Shown here in pieces: positions 43,728-52,597 of a stretch of 64,000 nucleotides of DNA. The stretch is from positions 62,001-126,000 of the forward strand of contig NZ_FOWC01000015.1 of the NCBI RefSeq assembly GCF_900115345.1, given 5' to 3'. The first letter of the stretch is position 1; the number at the start of each line of letters is the position of its first letter. A program made the translations under genes and the position numbers. Source of the stretch: Amycolatopsis rubida (GTDB taxonomy: Bacteria; Actinomycetota; Actinomycetes; Mycobacteriales; Pseudonocardiaceae). The notes under the pieces are model-generated. The model did no database searches. It was given only the letters and a program-made list of their open reading frames with translations, and was not told where the DNA came from.

Positions 43728-46466
43728 GTGAGCCCGACCGAGAACCGAACCGTTGCCAACGCCACAGGCGCCGCCGCCGCGAAAGACCGCCCCCGGCTGC
43801 TGCTGATCGACGGCCATTCGATGGCCTACCGCGCCTTCTTCGCCCTGCCCGCGGAGAATTTCCGCACGAAGACCGGGCAGGTCACCAACGCGGTCTTCGG
43901 CTTCACCTCGATGCTCATCAACCTGCTGCGCGACGAGAAGCCGACGCACCTCGCGGTGGCCTTCGATCTCTCGCGCAAGACCTTCCGGTCGGAGACGTAC
44001 GCCGGCTACAAGGCCAACCGCAGCGCCACGCCGGACGAGTTCCGCGGCCAGGTCGACCTGGTCAAAGAGGTGCTCGAGGTGCTCGGCATCCCTTCGCTCA
44101 CGAAGGAGAACTACGAGGCCGACGACGTCATCGCCACGCTCACCACGCAGGCGGGCGAGGACTACGACGTCCTCATCTGCACCGGCGACCGCGACGCGTT
44201 GCAGCTCGTCACCGACCGGGTGACCGTTTTGTACCCGAAGCGGGGCGTCTCCGACCTCGTGCGGTTCACGCCGGACGCGGTGGAAGAGAAATACGGCCTC
44301 ACGCCGACGCAGTACCCGGACTTCGCGGCCCTGCGCGGCGACCCGTCGGACAACCTGCCCGGCATCCCCGGCGTGGGGGAGAAGACCGCGGCCAAGTGGA
44401 TCCGGCAGTTCGGCAGCCTGGCCGGCCTGATCGACCGGGTCGACGAGGTCAAGGGCAAGGTCGGCACCGCGCTGCGCGAGCACCTCTCCTCGGTCCAGCT
44501 CAACCGGCAGCTCACCGAGCTGGTCCGCGACGTGCCGCTGGAGTCCGTGCCGGACCAGCTGGAGCTGCGCCCGTGGGACCGCGAGGCAGTGCACCGGCTC
44601 TTCGACGAGCTGGAGTTCCGCGTCCTGCGCGACCGGCTGTTCGAGACCCTGAGCAGCGCCGAACCGGAGGCCGAGGAGGGCTTCGAGGTGTCCGGTTCCG
44701 CGCTCTCGCCCGGCGCGCTCGGCGGGTGGCTCGAAGCGCACGCCGGTGCGGCCGAGCCGGTCGCGCTGTCGTTCCGGACGACTGGCTCGTCGGTCCGCTC
44801 CGACCTCAAGGCGGTCGCCTTCGCCACGGCTGAGGGCGAGGGCGCCTACGTCGACGTCACCGCGATGGACGAGGCGGACGACCGGGCGTTGTCGGCGTGG
44901 CTGGCGGACCCGAAGATCCGCAAGATCGGCCACGACCTGAAGGTGGCCCTGCACGCGGTGCGCGCCCGCGGCTGGACGTTCGGCGGGCTGACCATGGACA
45001 CCGCGCTCGCCGCGTACCTCGCGCGGCCGGGGCAGCGCACGTTCGGGCTGGACGACTTGGCGCTGCGCTACCTGCACCGCGAGCTGCGTTCGGAAGCTGG
45101 CGACGGAGACGGTCAGCTGTCACTGCTCGACGGCGGCGCGGACGAGCTGGAGCAGAAGGAAATTTCCGCCGAACTGGTGAGGGCTCGCGCCGTCTTCGAG
45201 CTGGCCGGCGCGCTGGCCGCCGAGCTGGCGGAACTCGGCGGCGCGAAGCTGCTGGCCGAGCTGGAGCTGCCGCTGCTGGAAGTCATCACCGAACTCGAAG
45301 CGGCGGGCATCGCGGTCGACGTCGACCAGCTCACCGAGCTGGAGGCGCACTATCTCAGCCGGGTCACGCAGGCCGCGGAATCCGCGTACGAGGTGATCGG
45401 CAAGCAGATCAACCTGGGTTCGCCGAAGCAGTTGCAGGTGGTGCTGTTCGACGAGCTGGGCATGCCGAAGACCAAGCGCACCAAGACCGGCTACACCACC
45501 GACGCGGACGCGCTGCAGTCGCTGTTCGAGAAGACCGAGCATCCGTTCCTGCAGCACATGCTGGAACACCGCGACGCGACGCGGCTGCGCACCACGGTCG
45601 AGGGCTTGATCAAATCGGTCGCCGACGACGGGCGCATCCACACCACGCTGCAGCAGACCATCGCGGCCACCGGACGGCTGTCGTCGATCGAGCCGAACCT
45701 GCAGAACATCCCGGTGCGCACCGAGGAAGGCAGGCGCATCCGCGACGCGTTCGTGGTCGGCGACGGCTACGCCGAGCTGATGACCGCGGACTACAGCCAG
45801 ATCGAAATGCGGATCATGGCGCATCTGTCGAAGGACGAGGGACTCATCGAGGCCTTCAACAGCGGCGAGGACCTGCACACGTTCGTGGCGTCGCGCGCGT
45901 TTTCCGTGCCCGCCGCGGAAATCACGCCGGAACAGCGCTACCGCGTCAAGGCGATGTCCTACGGGCTGGCGTACGGCTTGTCGGCATACGGCCTGTCGCA
46001 GCAGCTGAAGATCTCGACCGAAGACGCGAAAGAGCAGATGGAGGCGTACTTCTCGCGGTTCGGCGGGGTGCGCGACTACCTGCAGTCGGTCGTCGGCGAG
46101 GCGGCGAAGCGCGGGTACACCGAGACGATCTTCGGCCGCCGCCGCTACCTGCCGGACCTCAACAGCGACAACCGGCAGCGCCGCGAAATGGCCGAGCGGA
46201 TGGCGCTGAACGCCCCGATCCAGGGCAGCGCGGCCGATATCATCAAGGTGGCGATGCTGAACGTGCACCGCGCCCTCGCCGAAGCGGGTTCGCGCAGCCG
46301 CGTGCTGCTCCAGGTCCACGACGAACTGGTCCTGGAAATCGCCGACGGCGAGCGTTCGGACGTCGAGAAACTGGTCCGCGAAGGCATGGGCTCGGCGGCG
46401 GAACTGGCCGTGCCGCTGGAGGTTTCGGTCGGGTACGGGCGGTCGTGGAACGAGGCCGCGCACTGA
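43728..46466 (+). CDS. polA: DNA polymerase I
   Basis: A 912-residue family A polymerase for Okazaki-fragment processing and repair. The 5' nuclease domain occupies about 20-310 (LLLIDGHSMAYRAFFALP, then YEADDVIATL). The middle 3'-5' exonuclease-like domain (about 335-520) lacks the metal-binding DxE start (SFRTTGSSV instead), so proofreading is absent, as in other actinobacterial PolA. The polymerase domain has DYSQIEMRIMAHLS (motif A), the O-helix RYRVKAMSYGLAYG and VHDELVLE (motif C). GTG at 43728 is preferred to an ATG 45 bases upstream by similarity of the N-terminus to known PolA proteins. Confidence 0.95.
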   Translation: MSPTENRTVANATGAAAAKDRPRLLLIDGHSMAYRAFFALPAENFRTKTGQVTNAVFGFTSMLINLLRDEKPTHLAVAFDLSRKTFRSETYAGYKANRSATPDEFRGQVDLVKEVLEVLGIPSLTKENYEADDVIATLTTQAGEDYDVLICTGDRDALQLVTDRVTVLYPKRGVSDLVRFTPDAVEEKYGLTPTQYPDFAALRGDPSDNLPGIPGVGEKTAAKWIRQFGSLAGLIDRVDEVKGKVGTALREHLSSVQLNRQLTELVRDVPLESVPDQLELRPWDREAVHRLFDELEFRVLRDRLFETLSSAEPEAEEGFEVSGSALSPGALGGWLEAHAGAAEPVALSFRTTGSSVRSDLKAVAFATAEGEGAYVDVTAMDEADDRALSAWLADPKIRKIGHDLKVALHAVRARGWTFGGLTMDTALAAYLARPGQRTFGLDDLALRYLHRELRSEAGDGDGQLSLLDGGADELEQKEISAELVRARAVFELAGALAAELAELGGAKLLAELELPLLEVITELEAAGIAVDVDQLTELEAHYLSRVTQAAESAYEVIGKQINLGSPKQLQVVLFDELGMPKTKRTKTGYTTDADALQSLFEKTEHPFLQHMLEHRDATRLRTTVEGLIKSVADDGRIHTTLQQTIAATGRLSSIEPNLQNIPVRTEEGRRIRDAFVVGDGYAELMTADYSQIEMRIMAHLSKDEGLIEAFNSGEDLHTFVASRAFSVPAAEITPEQRYRVKAMSYGLAYGLSAYGLSQQLKISTEDAKEQMEAYFSRFGGVRDYLQSVVGEAAKRGYTETIFGRRRYLPDLNSDNRQRREMAERMALNAPIQGSAADIIKVAMLNVHRALAEAGSRSRVLLQVHDELVLEIADGERSDVEKLVREGMGSAAELAVPLEVSVGYGRSWNEAAH

Positions 46467-46480
46467 GCTGAGGAACCTGG

Positions 46481-46509
46481 CCCGGGGCCGGTCCGCGACC
46501 GGTCCCGGG
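46481..46509 (+). terminator. Hairpin after polA
   Basis: CCCGGGGCCGGT (46481-46492) pairs with ACCGGTCCCGGG (46498-46509) apart from one G-T pair, with a five-base loop. It lies 15 bases after the polA stop. Confidence 0.65.
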
Positions 46510-46788
46510 TACTCCCGCGCAGCGGTTTCGCGGCGGGAACCGGATTCGGGGAGCGGGCGACGGAATCCGGCCAGGCGGCCGCGAATCGGCGGAGCGCGCG
46601 ACCCGATCGGCGGTGCCATCCGGGCGCGAGCGGGAGCTGGCGCGGCGGGCGAAGGACTCCGGCAGGCCGCTCGCGATTCGGCGGGCGGGGCGAGGCAATC
46701 GGCCGCACACGCGGGCAAGCGAACGCGCACCGGCGCGGCCAACGGAACCGACGGCGAATTCGGCCAGGCCGCCACGCGGACCAAGTGC
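46510..46788. other. Intergenic stretch after polA
   Basis: About 280 bases with repeated short GGCG/CGAATCGGC-like words and no credible gene. Nothing else is recognised. Confidence 0.35.
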
Positions 46789-46838
46789 GTGAGGGGAAGA
46801 ACCCTGAGGGAATCAGGTTCCCGCAGGGTTCCCCTCAC
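46789..46838. repeat. Dispersed inverted repeat (GTGAGGGGAA family)
   Basis: Arms GTGAGGGGAA (46789-46798) and TTCCCCTCAC (46829-46838) are perfect complements, with inner arms ACCCTG and CAGGGT and a GGGAATCAGGTTCCC core. The 50-base unit is the fullest example in the window of a repeat family also present at 835 and 43189. Confidence 0.55.
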
Positions 46839-47019
46839 GGCCCGGAAACCGCAGGCGTTGTCTCACGAGCGCCAGGCGCGATGTCGCCGTCAGGCGACGA
46901 GCCGAGACGACCACCATCCGGGATTCACCCGCCCGCTTGCCCGGTCAGCGGTACCCCCGTGACCGCGACCCCACTTAGCGTGACTCACGCGGGAACGACC
47001 GACCCGGAAGGACCGAGCA

Positions 47020-47112
47020 ATGATCAAACGCCTGTTCCAGACCGTCCTGCGGCACGGATGCTGCTCCGCCTGCACCGGCAAGGGCTGCGGCTGCTGCGCG
47101 AACTGCCACTGA
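47020..47112 (+). CDS. Small cysteine-rich peptide (30 residues)
   Basis: A 30-codon ORF beginning MIKRLFQTVLRHG and ending in a 16-residue segment with seven cysteines (positions 14, 15, 18, 23, 25, 26 and 29; pattern CC-x2-C-x4-C-x-CC-x2-C). GGAAGGA lies six bases ahead of the ATG, and a perfect terminator hairpin follows seven bases after the stop, as expected for a real transcription unit. The N-terminal part could form a short amphipathic helix. Metal binding, as in metallothioneins, or a redox role is possible; no family was recognised. It lies between polA and a convergent TetR gene. Confidence 0.65.
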   Translation: MIKRLFQTVLRHGCCSACTGKGCGCCANCH

Positions 47113-47118
47113 CCCCCA

Positions 47119-47145
47119 GGGGCCCGGCGCGGAAAGCCGGGCCCC
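47119..47145. terminator. Terminator between the Cys-rich peptide and the tetR gene
   Basis: GGGGCCCGGC (47119-47128) and GCCGGGCCCC (47136-47145) form a perfect ten-base stem with a seven-base loop. It serves both convergent genes. Confidence 0.75.
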
Positions 47146-47151
47146 GCCACG

Positions 47152-47721
47152 TCACCTCTTGACCCCGCGAATCAACAACATCACCGACCCGAGCACGTCC
47201 GCCCGGTCCCGCGCGGGATGGAACACCTGCCAATCCAGCGCCACCACGAGCATCGTCCCGAACAACCCGGCCGCAGCAGTAGCGATATCCAACCCGGCGG
47301 GCAACCGCCCAGCCGCGTCCAATCGCTCCAGCTGCGCCTTCACGACAGCGATCAGTTCCTCCCGCAGCAACGCCAACGTGTCATGCCACCGCCCGGGCGT
47401 ATGCCACAACTCGCTGACCACGATCTGCGAAAACCCGGGATACTCCGCGATGAACTCCAGCGTCGTATCCACCTGGGCCTCGATCACCGCCAGCGGATCG
47501 TCATCCGACCCCGCCGCCCGCAACCGCCCGGCGAGCAGATCCACGCCGAACCGCAGCAGCGCGTCGACCAGCCCGTCCTTGGACCCGAAGTTGTAATAAA
47601 CGGTGCCCTTGGCGACCCCGGCCTCAGCCGCTATGTCGTCCACCGTCAGCCCGACCAGCCCGCGGCTGGCCGAAAGCCGCAAGGTGGCCTCGAAGAGCTT
47701 CCGTTTGGTCGTTTCTCTCAC
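47152..47721 (-). CDS. TetR-family repressor of the YhgE operon
   Basis: A 189-residue TetR protein. The HTH is VDDIAAEAGVAKGTVYYNF near residues 27-45, followed by a helical ligand domain. GTG at 47721 overlaps the stop of the membrane-protein gene (GTGA), so the regulator is translated from the operon it probably controls. A perfect 26-base palindrome at 50386, upstream of the operon, is its likely operator, giving autoregulation. The usual inducers of such repressors are lipophilic or toxic compounds. Confidence 0.87.
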   Translation of the reverse strand: MRETTKRKLFEATLRLSASRGLVGLTVDDIAAEAGVAKGTVYYNFGSKDGLVDALLRFGVDLLAGRLRAAGSDDDPLAVIEAQVDTTLEFIAEYPGFSQIVVSELWHTPGRWHDTLALLREELIAVVKAQLERLDAAGRLPAGLDIATAAAGLFGTMLVVALDWQVFHPARDRADVLGSVMLLIRGVKR

Positions 47722-49643
47722 AGGCTCAGCTCGGGCTTGAGTGCCGAGACCGACCACACCCGGTGTTTGCGCGCCGCGAGAGTGGACAGCAGGATCCCGC
47801 CGACGAGGTAGGCGGCCAGCACCCCTACGTCACCGAGGATCTGCAGCGAAGCGCCGGAATACAGCAGGTGCCGGAAGCCGTCGATGGCGTAGCCCATGGG
47901 CAGCACGATGTGCAGCGGATAGAGCGCGTCCGGGATCGTCTGCCACGGGAACGTGCCGCCCGCGCTCACCAGCTGCAGCACCAGCAGCACGAGCCCGAGG
48001 AACTTGCCGACCGCGCCGAAGAGCGCGTTCAGCGCGTGCACGATCGAGGTGAAGGCCAGCGACACCAGGCAGGCGAAGCCGATCGCGCCCAGCGGATGCG
48101 CCACGTGGATGCCGACCAGCCAGGTCACCGCGGCGAACAGCACGATCACCTGCCCCAGCCCCAGCACGGCCGAGGACATCCAGCCGCCGAGCGCGACCCG
48201 CAGCGGGGACGCCCCGGCGGTGAGCGCGCGCTTCGACAGCGGGCGGATCAGCAGGAACAGCACGAACGCGCCGATCCAGGTGGCCAGCGAGATGAAGAAC
48301 GGCGCGAGCCCGGCCCCGTAGGTGCCCGCGGACGCGACGCCGTTCGACGTGACCGCGACCGGGTCGGCGATCGTGTTCGCGGTGGCGGTCCGGGTCGGGT
48401 CGTCCGGGTTCGGGATCTGCTTCAGTCCGGCGGCCAGTCCGTCGCGCAGCTTCACCGAACCGTCGGCGAGCTGGTCGGTGCCGGTGACCGCGGTCTTCTC
48501 GCCGTCGTTGAGCTTCGCCGCGCCGTCGCGCAGCTGCTTCGCGCCGTCGGACGCCTGCGCGATCCCGCTGGCCAGCTGCGGCGAGGCCGACGCGAGCTGA
48601 TGCGCCCCGTCGGACACCTGCCGGGCGCCGCTGGAGAGCTTCTGCAGGTCTCCGTTCGCGGACTGGATCTTCCCGTTCGCCTCGTTGACCGGGGAACGAA
48701 GCTGGTCGAGGCGGGAGAGGATGTCGTTGACCTGGCTGTCGGAGAGCCCGGCGTCGTGCAGTTGCGTGTTCAGCTGGGAGCGGTAACTGTCGAGACGGCT
48801 TTGCAGGTCGCTCGACGCGGACGCGGCCAGCGACGAGGCGTCCGCGACCTTCTGGTTGCCGTCGGCCACCTGGCCCGCGCCGTCGGCGAGCTTCTGCGTC
48901 TGGCTCGGCAGCTGCGCGGTGCTCGATGTGAGCGTGCCCAATCCGGTGGCGAGGCTGGCCGAACCGGTCGCGAGCTGGCTCGCTCCGTCGGCCAGTTGAT
49001 GTTGCCCGGTCTGGAGTTTCCCCGCTCCGTCGGCAAGCTGCTTGGCACCGTCGGTGGCCTCGGAGATCTTGCCGTAGATGGTGGAGAAGCCGACGAGGAA
49101 CTTGTCCGCCGCCTCGCTGCCCACCTTCTCCGCGATCGTCTTGCGGACCTGGTCGGCCACCTGTTTCGCGATGGTGCCGGACAGATAGTTGTTGGCGTCG
49201 TTGGTGGTCAGCGTGATGGTCGCCTGCTGCGGCTCGAAATTGCCGGACGACAGCAGCGCCTTCGAGAAGTCGTGCGGGATGCCGATGGCGAAGGAGTACT
49301 TGTCGTCCCGCACGCCGTCCCGAGCGTCCTTTTCGGACACTTGGTGCCACTGGAAGGTGCCGGACTTCACCAGTTCGTCGGTGACCTCGCGGCCGACGTT
49401 GCGCTCGGCCCCGCCGGAGTCCTTCGCGCCCGCGTCCTCGGTGAACACGGCGGCGGGCAGCTTGTCGAGACGGCCGTACGGGTCGTAGTTCGCGTAGAGG
49501 TAGAACGACGCGTACAGCAGCGGCACCATCACGAGCGCGAACATGGCGAGCTTCGGCAGCGTCCCGGTGGACAGCCTGCGCAGCTCGTTGAGCGCGATCC
49601 GGAACGCGTTCAGTCCGCCGGCCCGCTTGTGGGGGGTGGTCAT
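47718..49643 (-). CDS. YhgE/Pip-domain membrane protein (ABC-2-like export component)
   Basis: A 641-residue protein. One transmembrane helix near residue 35 is followed by a long extracytoplasmic region (about 60-440) rich in heptad-like KLADGAGQLADG repeats, then five or six C-terminal helices of the ABC2_membrane_3 type. This is the architecture of YhgE/Pip phage-infection proteins, which are related to MmpL/ESX accessory and ABC-2 exporters. The helical repeats (ADGAKQL, TDGA, GASQLATG) probably form a rod across the cell envelope. The ATG overlaps the upstream ATPase-like gene as ATGA. Confidence 0.87.
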   Translation of the reverse strand: MTTPHKRAGGLNAFRIALNELRRLSTGTLPKLAMFALVMVPLLYASFYLYANYDPYGRLDKLPAAVFTEDAGAKDSGGAERNVGREVTDELVKSGTFQWHQVSEKDARDGVRDDKYSFAIGIPHDFSKALLSSGNFEPQQATITLTTNDANNYLSGTIAKQVADQVRKTIAEKVGSEAADKFLVGFSTIYGKISEATDGAKQLADGAGKLQTGQHQLADGASQLATGSASLATGLGTLTSSTAQLPSQTQKLADGAGQVADGNQKVADASSLAASASSDLQSRLDSYRSQLNTQLHDAGLSDSQVNDILSRLDQLRSPVNEANGKIQSANGDLQKLSSGARQVSDGAHQLASASPQLASGIAQASDGAKQLRDGAAKLNDGEKTAVTGTDQLADGSVKLRDGLAAGLKQIPNPDDPTRTATANTIADPVAVTSNGVASAGTYGAGLAPFFISLATWIGAFVLFLLIRPLSKRALTAGASPLRVALGGWMSSAVLGLGQVIVLFAAVTWLVGIHVAHPLGAIGFACLVSLAFTSIVHALNALFGAVGKFLGLVLLVLQLVSAGGTFPWQTIPDALYPLHIVLPMGYAIDGFRHLLYSGASLQILGDVGVLAAYLVGGILLSTLAARKHRVWSVSALKPELSL

Positions 49644-50368
49644 GCCCGGTCTCCCTCGGAGTTCTCGGTTTCGGCGGTCAGTTCGGCGGTTTCCGGGAGC
49701 TGCTTGGTCTGCTCGGCTTCGGCGGGTTCCGGCGGGGCGTACAGCCGGACCGGGTCCGGCTGCTCGGCCTCGCCGACCTTGGCGGGCGGGAACGGAAGCG
49801 CCGGCTCCGGCGTCGTCGCGGCGAGCACGGCCACCGCGAACCCGCGCGCGGCGTGCTCCTTCGCGACCGCGGTCCAGGTCTCGACGTCGCTGGTGTGCCG
49901 GTCGGGCGTGTCGAGGACGAGCACGCGCACCCCGTCGCGTTCGGCGGCCAGCGCGGTGAGCAGCCGGATGCGCAACGCCGGTTCGAGGTTCTCGAACCGG
50001 CTGTCGGCATACGGAGCCGCGTCGTGCTGGGAGAGCCAAGCTGTGACAGCATCCTTGCTGGAAGGACGGTGTGCGAGCGCCAGTTCTTCGCCGGTGACGA
50101 CGCGCAGCGACAAGGCCTCGTCCGGCTCGCTGACCCCCGGCGCGTCCACGACGGCCACGAGCCGCCGCAGGTCGCCCTCCGGTTCGGCGGTCACGGTGCC
50201 GGTGGTCGGCTTCAGCCGTCCGGCCAGCGCCAGCGCCAGCGCGGTGATGCCGACGCCCGGTTCGCCGTGCACGACGGTGAGGCAGCCCTCCTCGACGGTG
50301 AGCGAGGTAGGCGGCAACAAGGGGCCGTGGGGGCCCTTCAGGGACACCCGGTCGGCACGGACCTGCAC
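49640..50368 (-). CDS. Degenerate ABC ATPase-like protein, first gene of the YhgE operon
   Basis: A 242-residue protein with the outline of an ABC ATPase but damaged catalytic motifs. Walker A is GEPGVGIT (35-42), with Ile41 replacing the essential Lys. The Walker B strand reads VLVLDTPD, with Thr after Asp instead of Glu. No LSGGQ signature is visible. The last 60 residues are acidic and proline-rich. It may be a regulatory or structural subunit for the YhgE/Pip protein rather than a motor. GTG at 50368 has GGAG eight bases ahead; a GTG nine bases upstream lies too close to it. Confidence 0.72.
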   Translation of the reverse strand: MQVRADRVSLKGPHGPLLPPTSLTVEEGCLTVVHGEPGVGITALALALAGRLKPTTGTVTAEPEGDLRRLVAVVDAPGVSEPDEALSLRVVTGEELALAHRPSSKDAVTAWLSQHDAAPYADSRFENLEPALRIRLLTALAAERDGVRVLVLDTPDRHTSDVETWTAVAKEHAARGFAVAVLAATTPEPALPFPPAKVGEAEQPDPVRLYAPPEPAEAEQTKQLPETAELTAETENSEGDRA

Positions 50369-50385
50369 AGGACACACTCCACGGA

Positions 50386-50411
50386 TTTTGAACTGACTAG
50401 TCAGTTCAAAA
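50386..50411. promoter_or_regulatory. Perfect 26-base palindrome, probable TetR operator
   Basis: The half-site TTTTGAACTGACT is followed directly by its exact reverse complement. It lies 18 bases upstream of the GTG of the ATPase-like gene, where it would overlap the promoter or transcript start. The ACTGACTAGTCAGT core is typical of operators for TetR repressors of exporter operons. The repressor at 47152 is the candidate ligand. Confidence 0.8.
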
Positions 50412-50476
50412 GTTAGACCTGACCTGGAGGCGTCGGCAAGGCGGCTCGCCGGACGTCACACCAAAGAGCGGCGGGC

Positions 50477-51370
50477 TCAGCGCAGGGCCCACGCAGGGTG
50501 CGCTTCCCAGGACGTCCACAGCGGCCGGTAGCCCTGCCGGTGCCAGAACACCGACGACAGGGGATTGGTCGGGTTGTAGTAGAGGTAGGTGCCGGTCGCG
50601 CCCTGGTTCAGCAGTTCGCGGTGTGCGCGGGCCATCAGTGCGCGGCCGATCCCGCGGCCGCGGCTGCCCGGGGCGGTGACGACGTTGTTCACGTACCCCC
50701 ACCGGCCGGTCGGCAGCAGTTCGGCGGCCTCGTTCCCGGGCATGGATTCGACCCAGTCGCATTGCGCGAGCGCCGCCACCTCGCCGTCGGCCTCGGCGAG
50801 CCAGGTCGCCTTCTCGCCGAGCGCGCGGCGCAGCGCCGGGCCGAGCAGTTCCGCGGTCTGTTCGCGTTTCCGGTGCGCGACCAGGCCGGTGTAGTCGAAG
50901 GTCGCCGTGCACAAGGCCAGCGCCGCGGGGTAGTCGTCCGGTCCGGCGAGGCGGATCGACGCGTCGGCAGCGGTGTCTTCCGGTGCGACGGCGGGGCGAA
51001 CGGCCAATGCGGACAACGGGACCAGCCCGTGGTCGAGAAAGGCCCGGATGGCCTCGGCGTCGCGGCTCGGCCAGGTGACGACGCACGCCGAATCGGCGCC
51101 CGGCGCTTCGGTGTCCACTTGGGACCGCAGTGCGCCGAGCAGCGCGTCGAACGCTTCGGTGCCTGCCGTTTCCGGATCCGGGAACAGCTGCCACACCTCG
51201 GCCGCCGACCACAGCAGGGGAACGTCGCCCGGACCGTGCCGGTAGCGCTGGAGCATCGCGGAAACCTGCGTGCCCGACGCGGTCACCGCGCGCAGCCGGT
51301 CGCCGCTCGCGAGCGGGACGGGCGGCGGCAGGAGCGGGTCGAGTTCGGCGAATCGGCCTGCGGAGCTCAC
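50477..51370 (-). CDS. GNAT-family N-acetyltransferase
   Basis: A 297-residue protein with a C-terminal GNAT domain (residues about 155-297). NNVVTAPGSRGRGIGRALM is the acetyl-CoA-binding R/QxxGxG/A block, and FWHRQGYRPLW is the final strand. The N-terminal 150 residues are a second, degenerate GNAT-like half, as in double-GNAT enzymes. The acceptor is unknown. GTG at 51370 lies 15 bases from the methyltransferase stop, so the two genes probably share a transcript. Confidence 0.82.
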   Translation of the reverse strand: MSSAGRFAELDPLLPPPVPLASGDRLRAVTASGTQVSAMLQRYRHGPGDVPLLWSAAEVWQLFPDPETAGTEAFDALLGALRSQVDTEAPGADSACVVTWPSRDAEAIRAFLDHGLVPLSALAVRPAVAPEDTAADASIRLAGPDDYPAALALCTATFDYTGLVAHRKREQTAELLGPALRRALGEKATWLAEADGEVAALAQCDWVESMPGNEAAELLPTGRWGYVNNVVTAPGSRGRGIGRALMARAHRELLNQGATGTYLYYNPTNPLSSVFWHRQGYRPLWTSWEAHPAWALR

Positions 51371-51387
51371 TGCCGCAGCGTAGCCGG

Positions 51388-52251
51388 TCAGTCGCGGCGC
51401 GTGCGGAAGATGGCGGTGCCGGGGAACAGCCTGCCGCGCAGCGGGCTCCACTGGCCCCAGGCGCGGGTGTGGCCCTGCGGCCATTCCGGCTCGACGAGGT
51501 CTTCCAGCGCGTAGCCTTCGGAGGCGAGCGCGCGCACGTAGTCCCCGAGCGTGCGGTGGTATTCGACGTACGTCGCCGTGCCGTCGTCGTCCACCTCGAC
51601 GTATGGCGTGCGGTCGAAGTAGGGCTGGGTCGCGGTGAGCCCCTGCGGCCCGGGATCGTCCGGAAAGATCCACCGCATCGGGTGGGTCACCGAGAACACC
51701 CATGGCGCGCCGGGGCGCAGCACCCGGCGCACTTCGCCGAACACGGTCTCCAGCGACGGCACGAAGGGGAGCGCGCCGAACGCGGAGCACGCGATGTCGA
51801 AGCTCGCCGCGGCGAACGGAAGCCGCTCGGCGTTCGCCTGCACGAGGGGGACCGCCGCGCCGGTGCGGGCGTTCCCTTCGCGGGCGTGGCGGAGCATGCC
51901 GCCGGACAGGTCGGTGGCGACGGGTTCGGCTCCGGCGGCCGCGAGCCAGCGCGAGCACGCGGCCTGTCCGCAGCCGACTTCGAGCACTCGCTTGCCGCGC
52001 ACGTCGCCGAGCAGTCGCGCGTCCTCTTCGCGCACGCCCTCCGGGCACCAGACGAAATCGGCGTCGCCGAGGAATCCGCCGTGGGTGGCCTGGTAGTCGT
52101 CGGCATCCGCGTCCCACCAGGCCAGATTCGCCGCTTCCGCTTCGTTTCCGCCGACTTCGCGATGGGCGACGCCGACGGTGCCGAGCCGTTCCTCTGCACT
52201 CGCGTGGCGGTCGCCGGACAGGGCCGCCGGTGCCGCGGCGGGCTCGGGCAT
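51388..52251 (-). CDS. Class I SAM-dependent methyltransferase
   Basis: A 287-residue methyltransferase with motif I VLEVGCGQAACSRWL near 95, motif II TDLSGGML and a PFVPSLETVFGEVRRVLRPGAPWVFS post-I block of the Methyltransf_11 type. The N-terminal DADADDYQATHGGFLG segment is characteristic of a conserved actinobacterial group encoded next to rpsA. The substrate is unknown. The ATG follows GGGAGAGGAGA. Confidence 0.85.
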   Translation of the reverse strand: MPEPAAAPAALSGDRHASAEERLGTVGVAHREVGGNEAEAANLAWWDADADDYQATHGGFLGDADFVWCPEGVREEDARLLGDVRGKRVLEVGCGQAACSRWLAAAGAEPVATDLSGGMLRHAREGNARTGAAVPLVQANAERLPFAAASFDIACSAFGALPFVPSLETVFGEVRRVLRPGAPWVFSVTHPMRWIFPDDPGPQGLTATQPYFDRTPYVEVDDDGTATYVEYHRTLGDYVRALASEGYALEDLVEPEWPQGHTRAWGQWSPLRGRLFPGTAIFRTRRD

Positions 52252-52350
52252 GCGGGTCTCCTCTCCCGGGTGCGGCCGGCTGGGCGCGGGGAATGCCCGG
52301 ACCGGCGGAAACGTTGCGAAGAAGGTACCGGGAGCCGAGGGCGACCCTGA

Positions 52351-52380
52351 TTGTGTCCCCCGGACAGGCCCGCGTACGAT
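52351..52380 (+). promoter_or_regulatory. Candidate rpsA promoter
   Basis: TTGTGT (52351-52356) and TACGAT (52375-52380) are separated by 18 bases, close to the sigma-70/HrdB consensus, and lie about 215 bases before the rpsA ATG. The 52381-52597 segment would then be a long 5' leader, as often seen for ribosomal protein S1 autoregulation. Confidence 0.5.
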
Positions 52381-52597
52381 ACGTGTTAGCGCAGTGGGGT
52401 TCGCGCTGCCTGGGTGACTACCCACCGGGGCCGCGCATCGTCAGCGGGTCATGCCGCGGTCGTTCACTGGTGGAACGTTTGGTCACCGGACGTTTGAGCA
52501 GGGTCGTCGCATGCCAGTTGCGGGGCCCGCCGCGTGCACCGCCGGTAGCCAACTTCACGTCCACCTACGACACCCATCCACCGGAGCAACCCGCCTA

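Noticed and set aside
47763..50396. Long plus-strand open frame opposite the YhgE/Pip operon
   Set aside because: It mirrors the codon pattern of the minus-strand genes and has no recognisable protein features.
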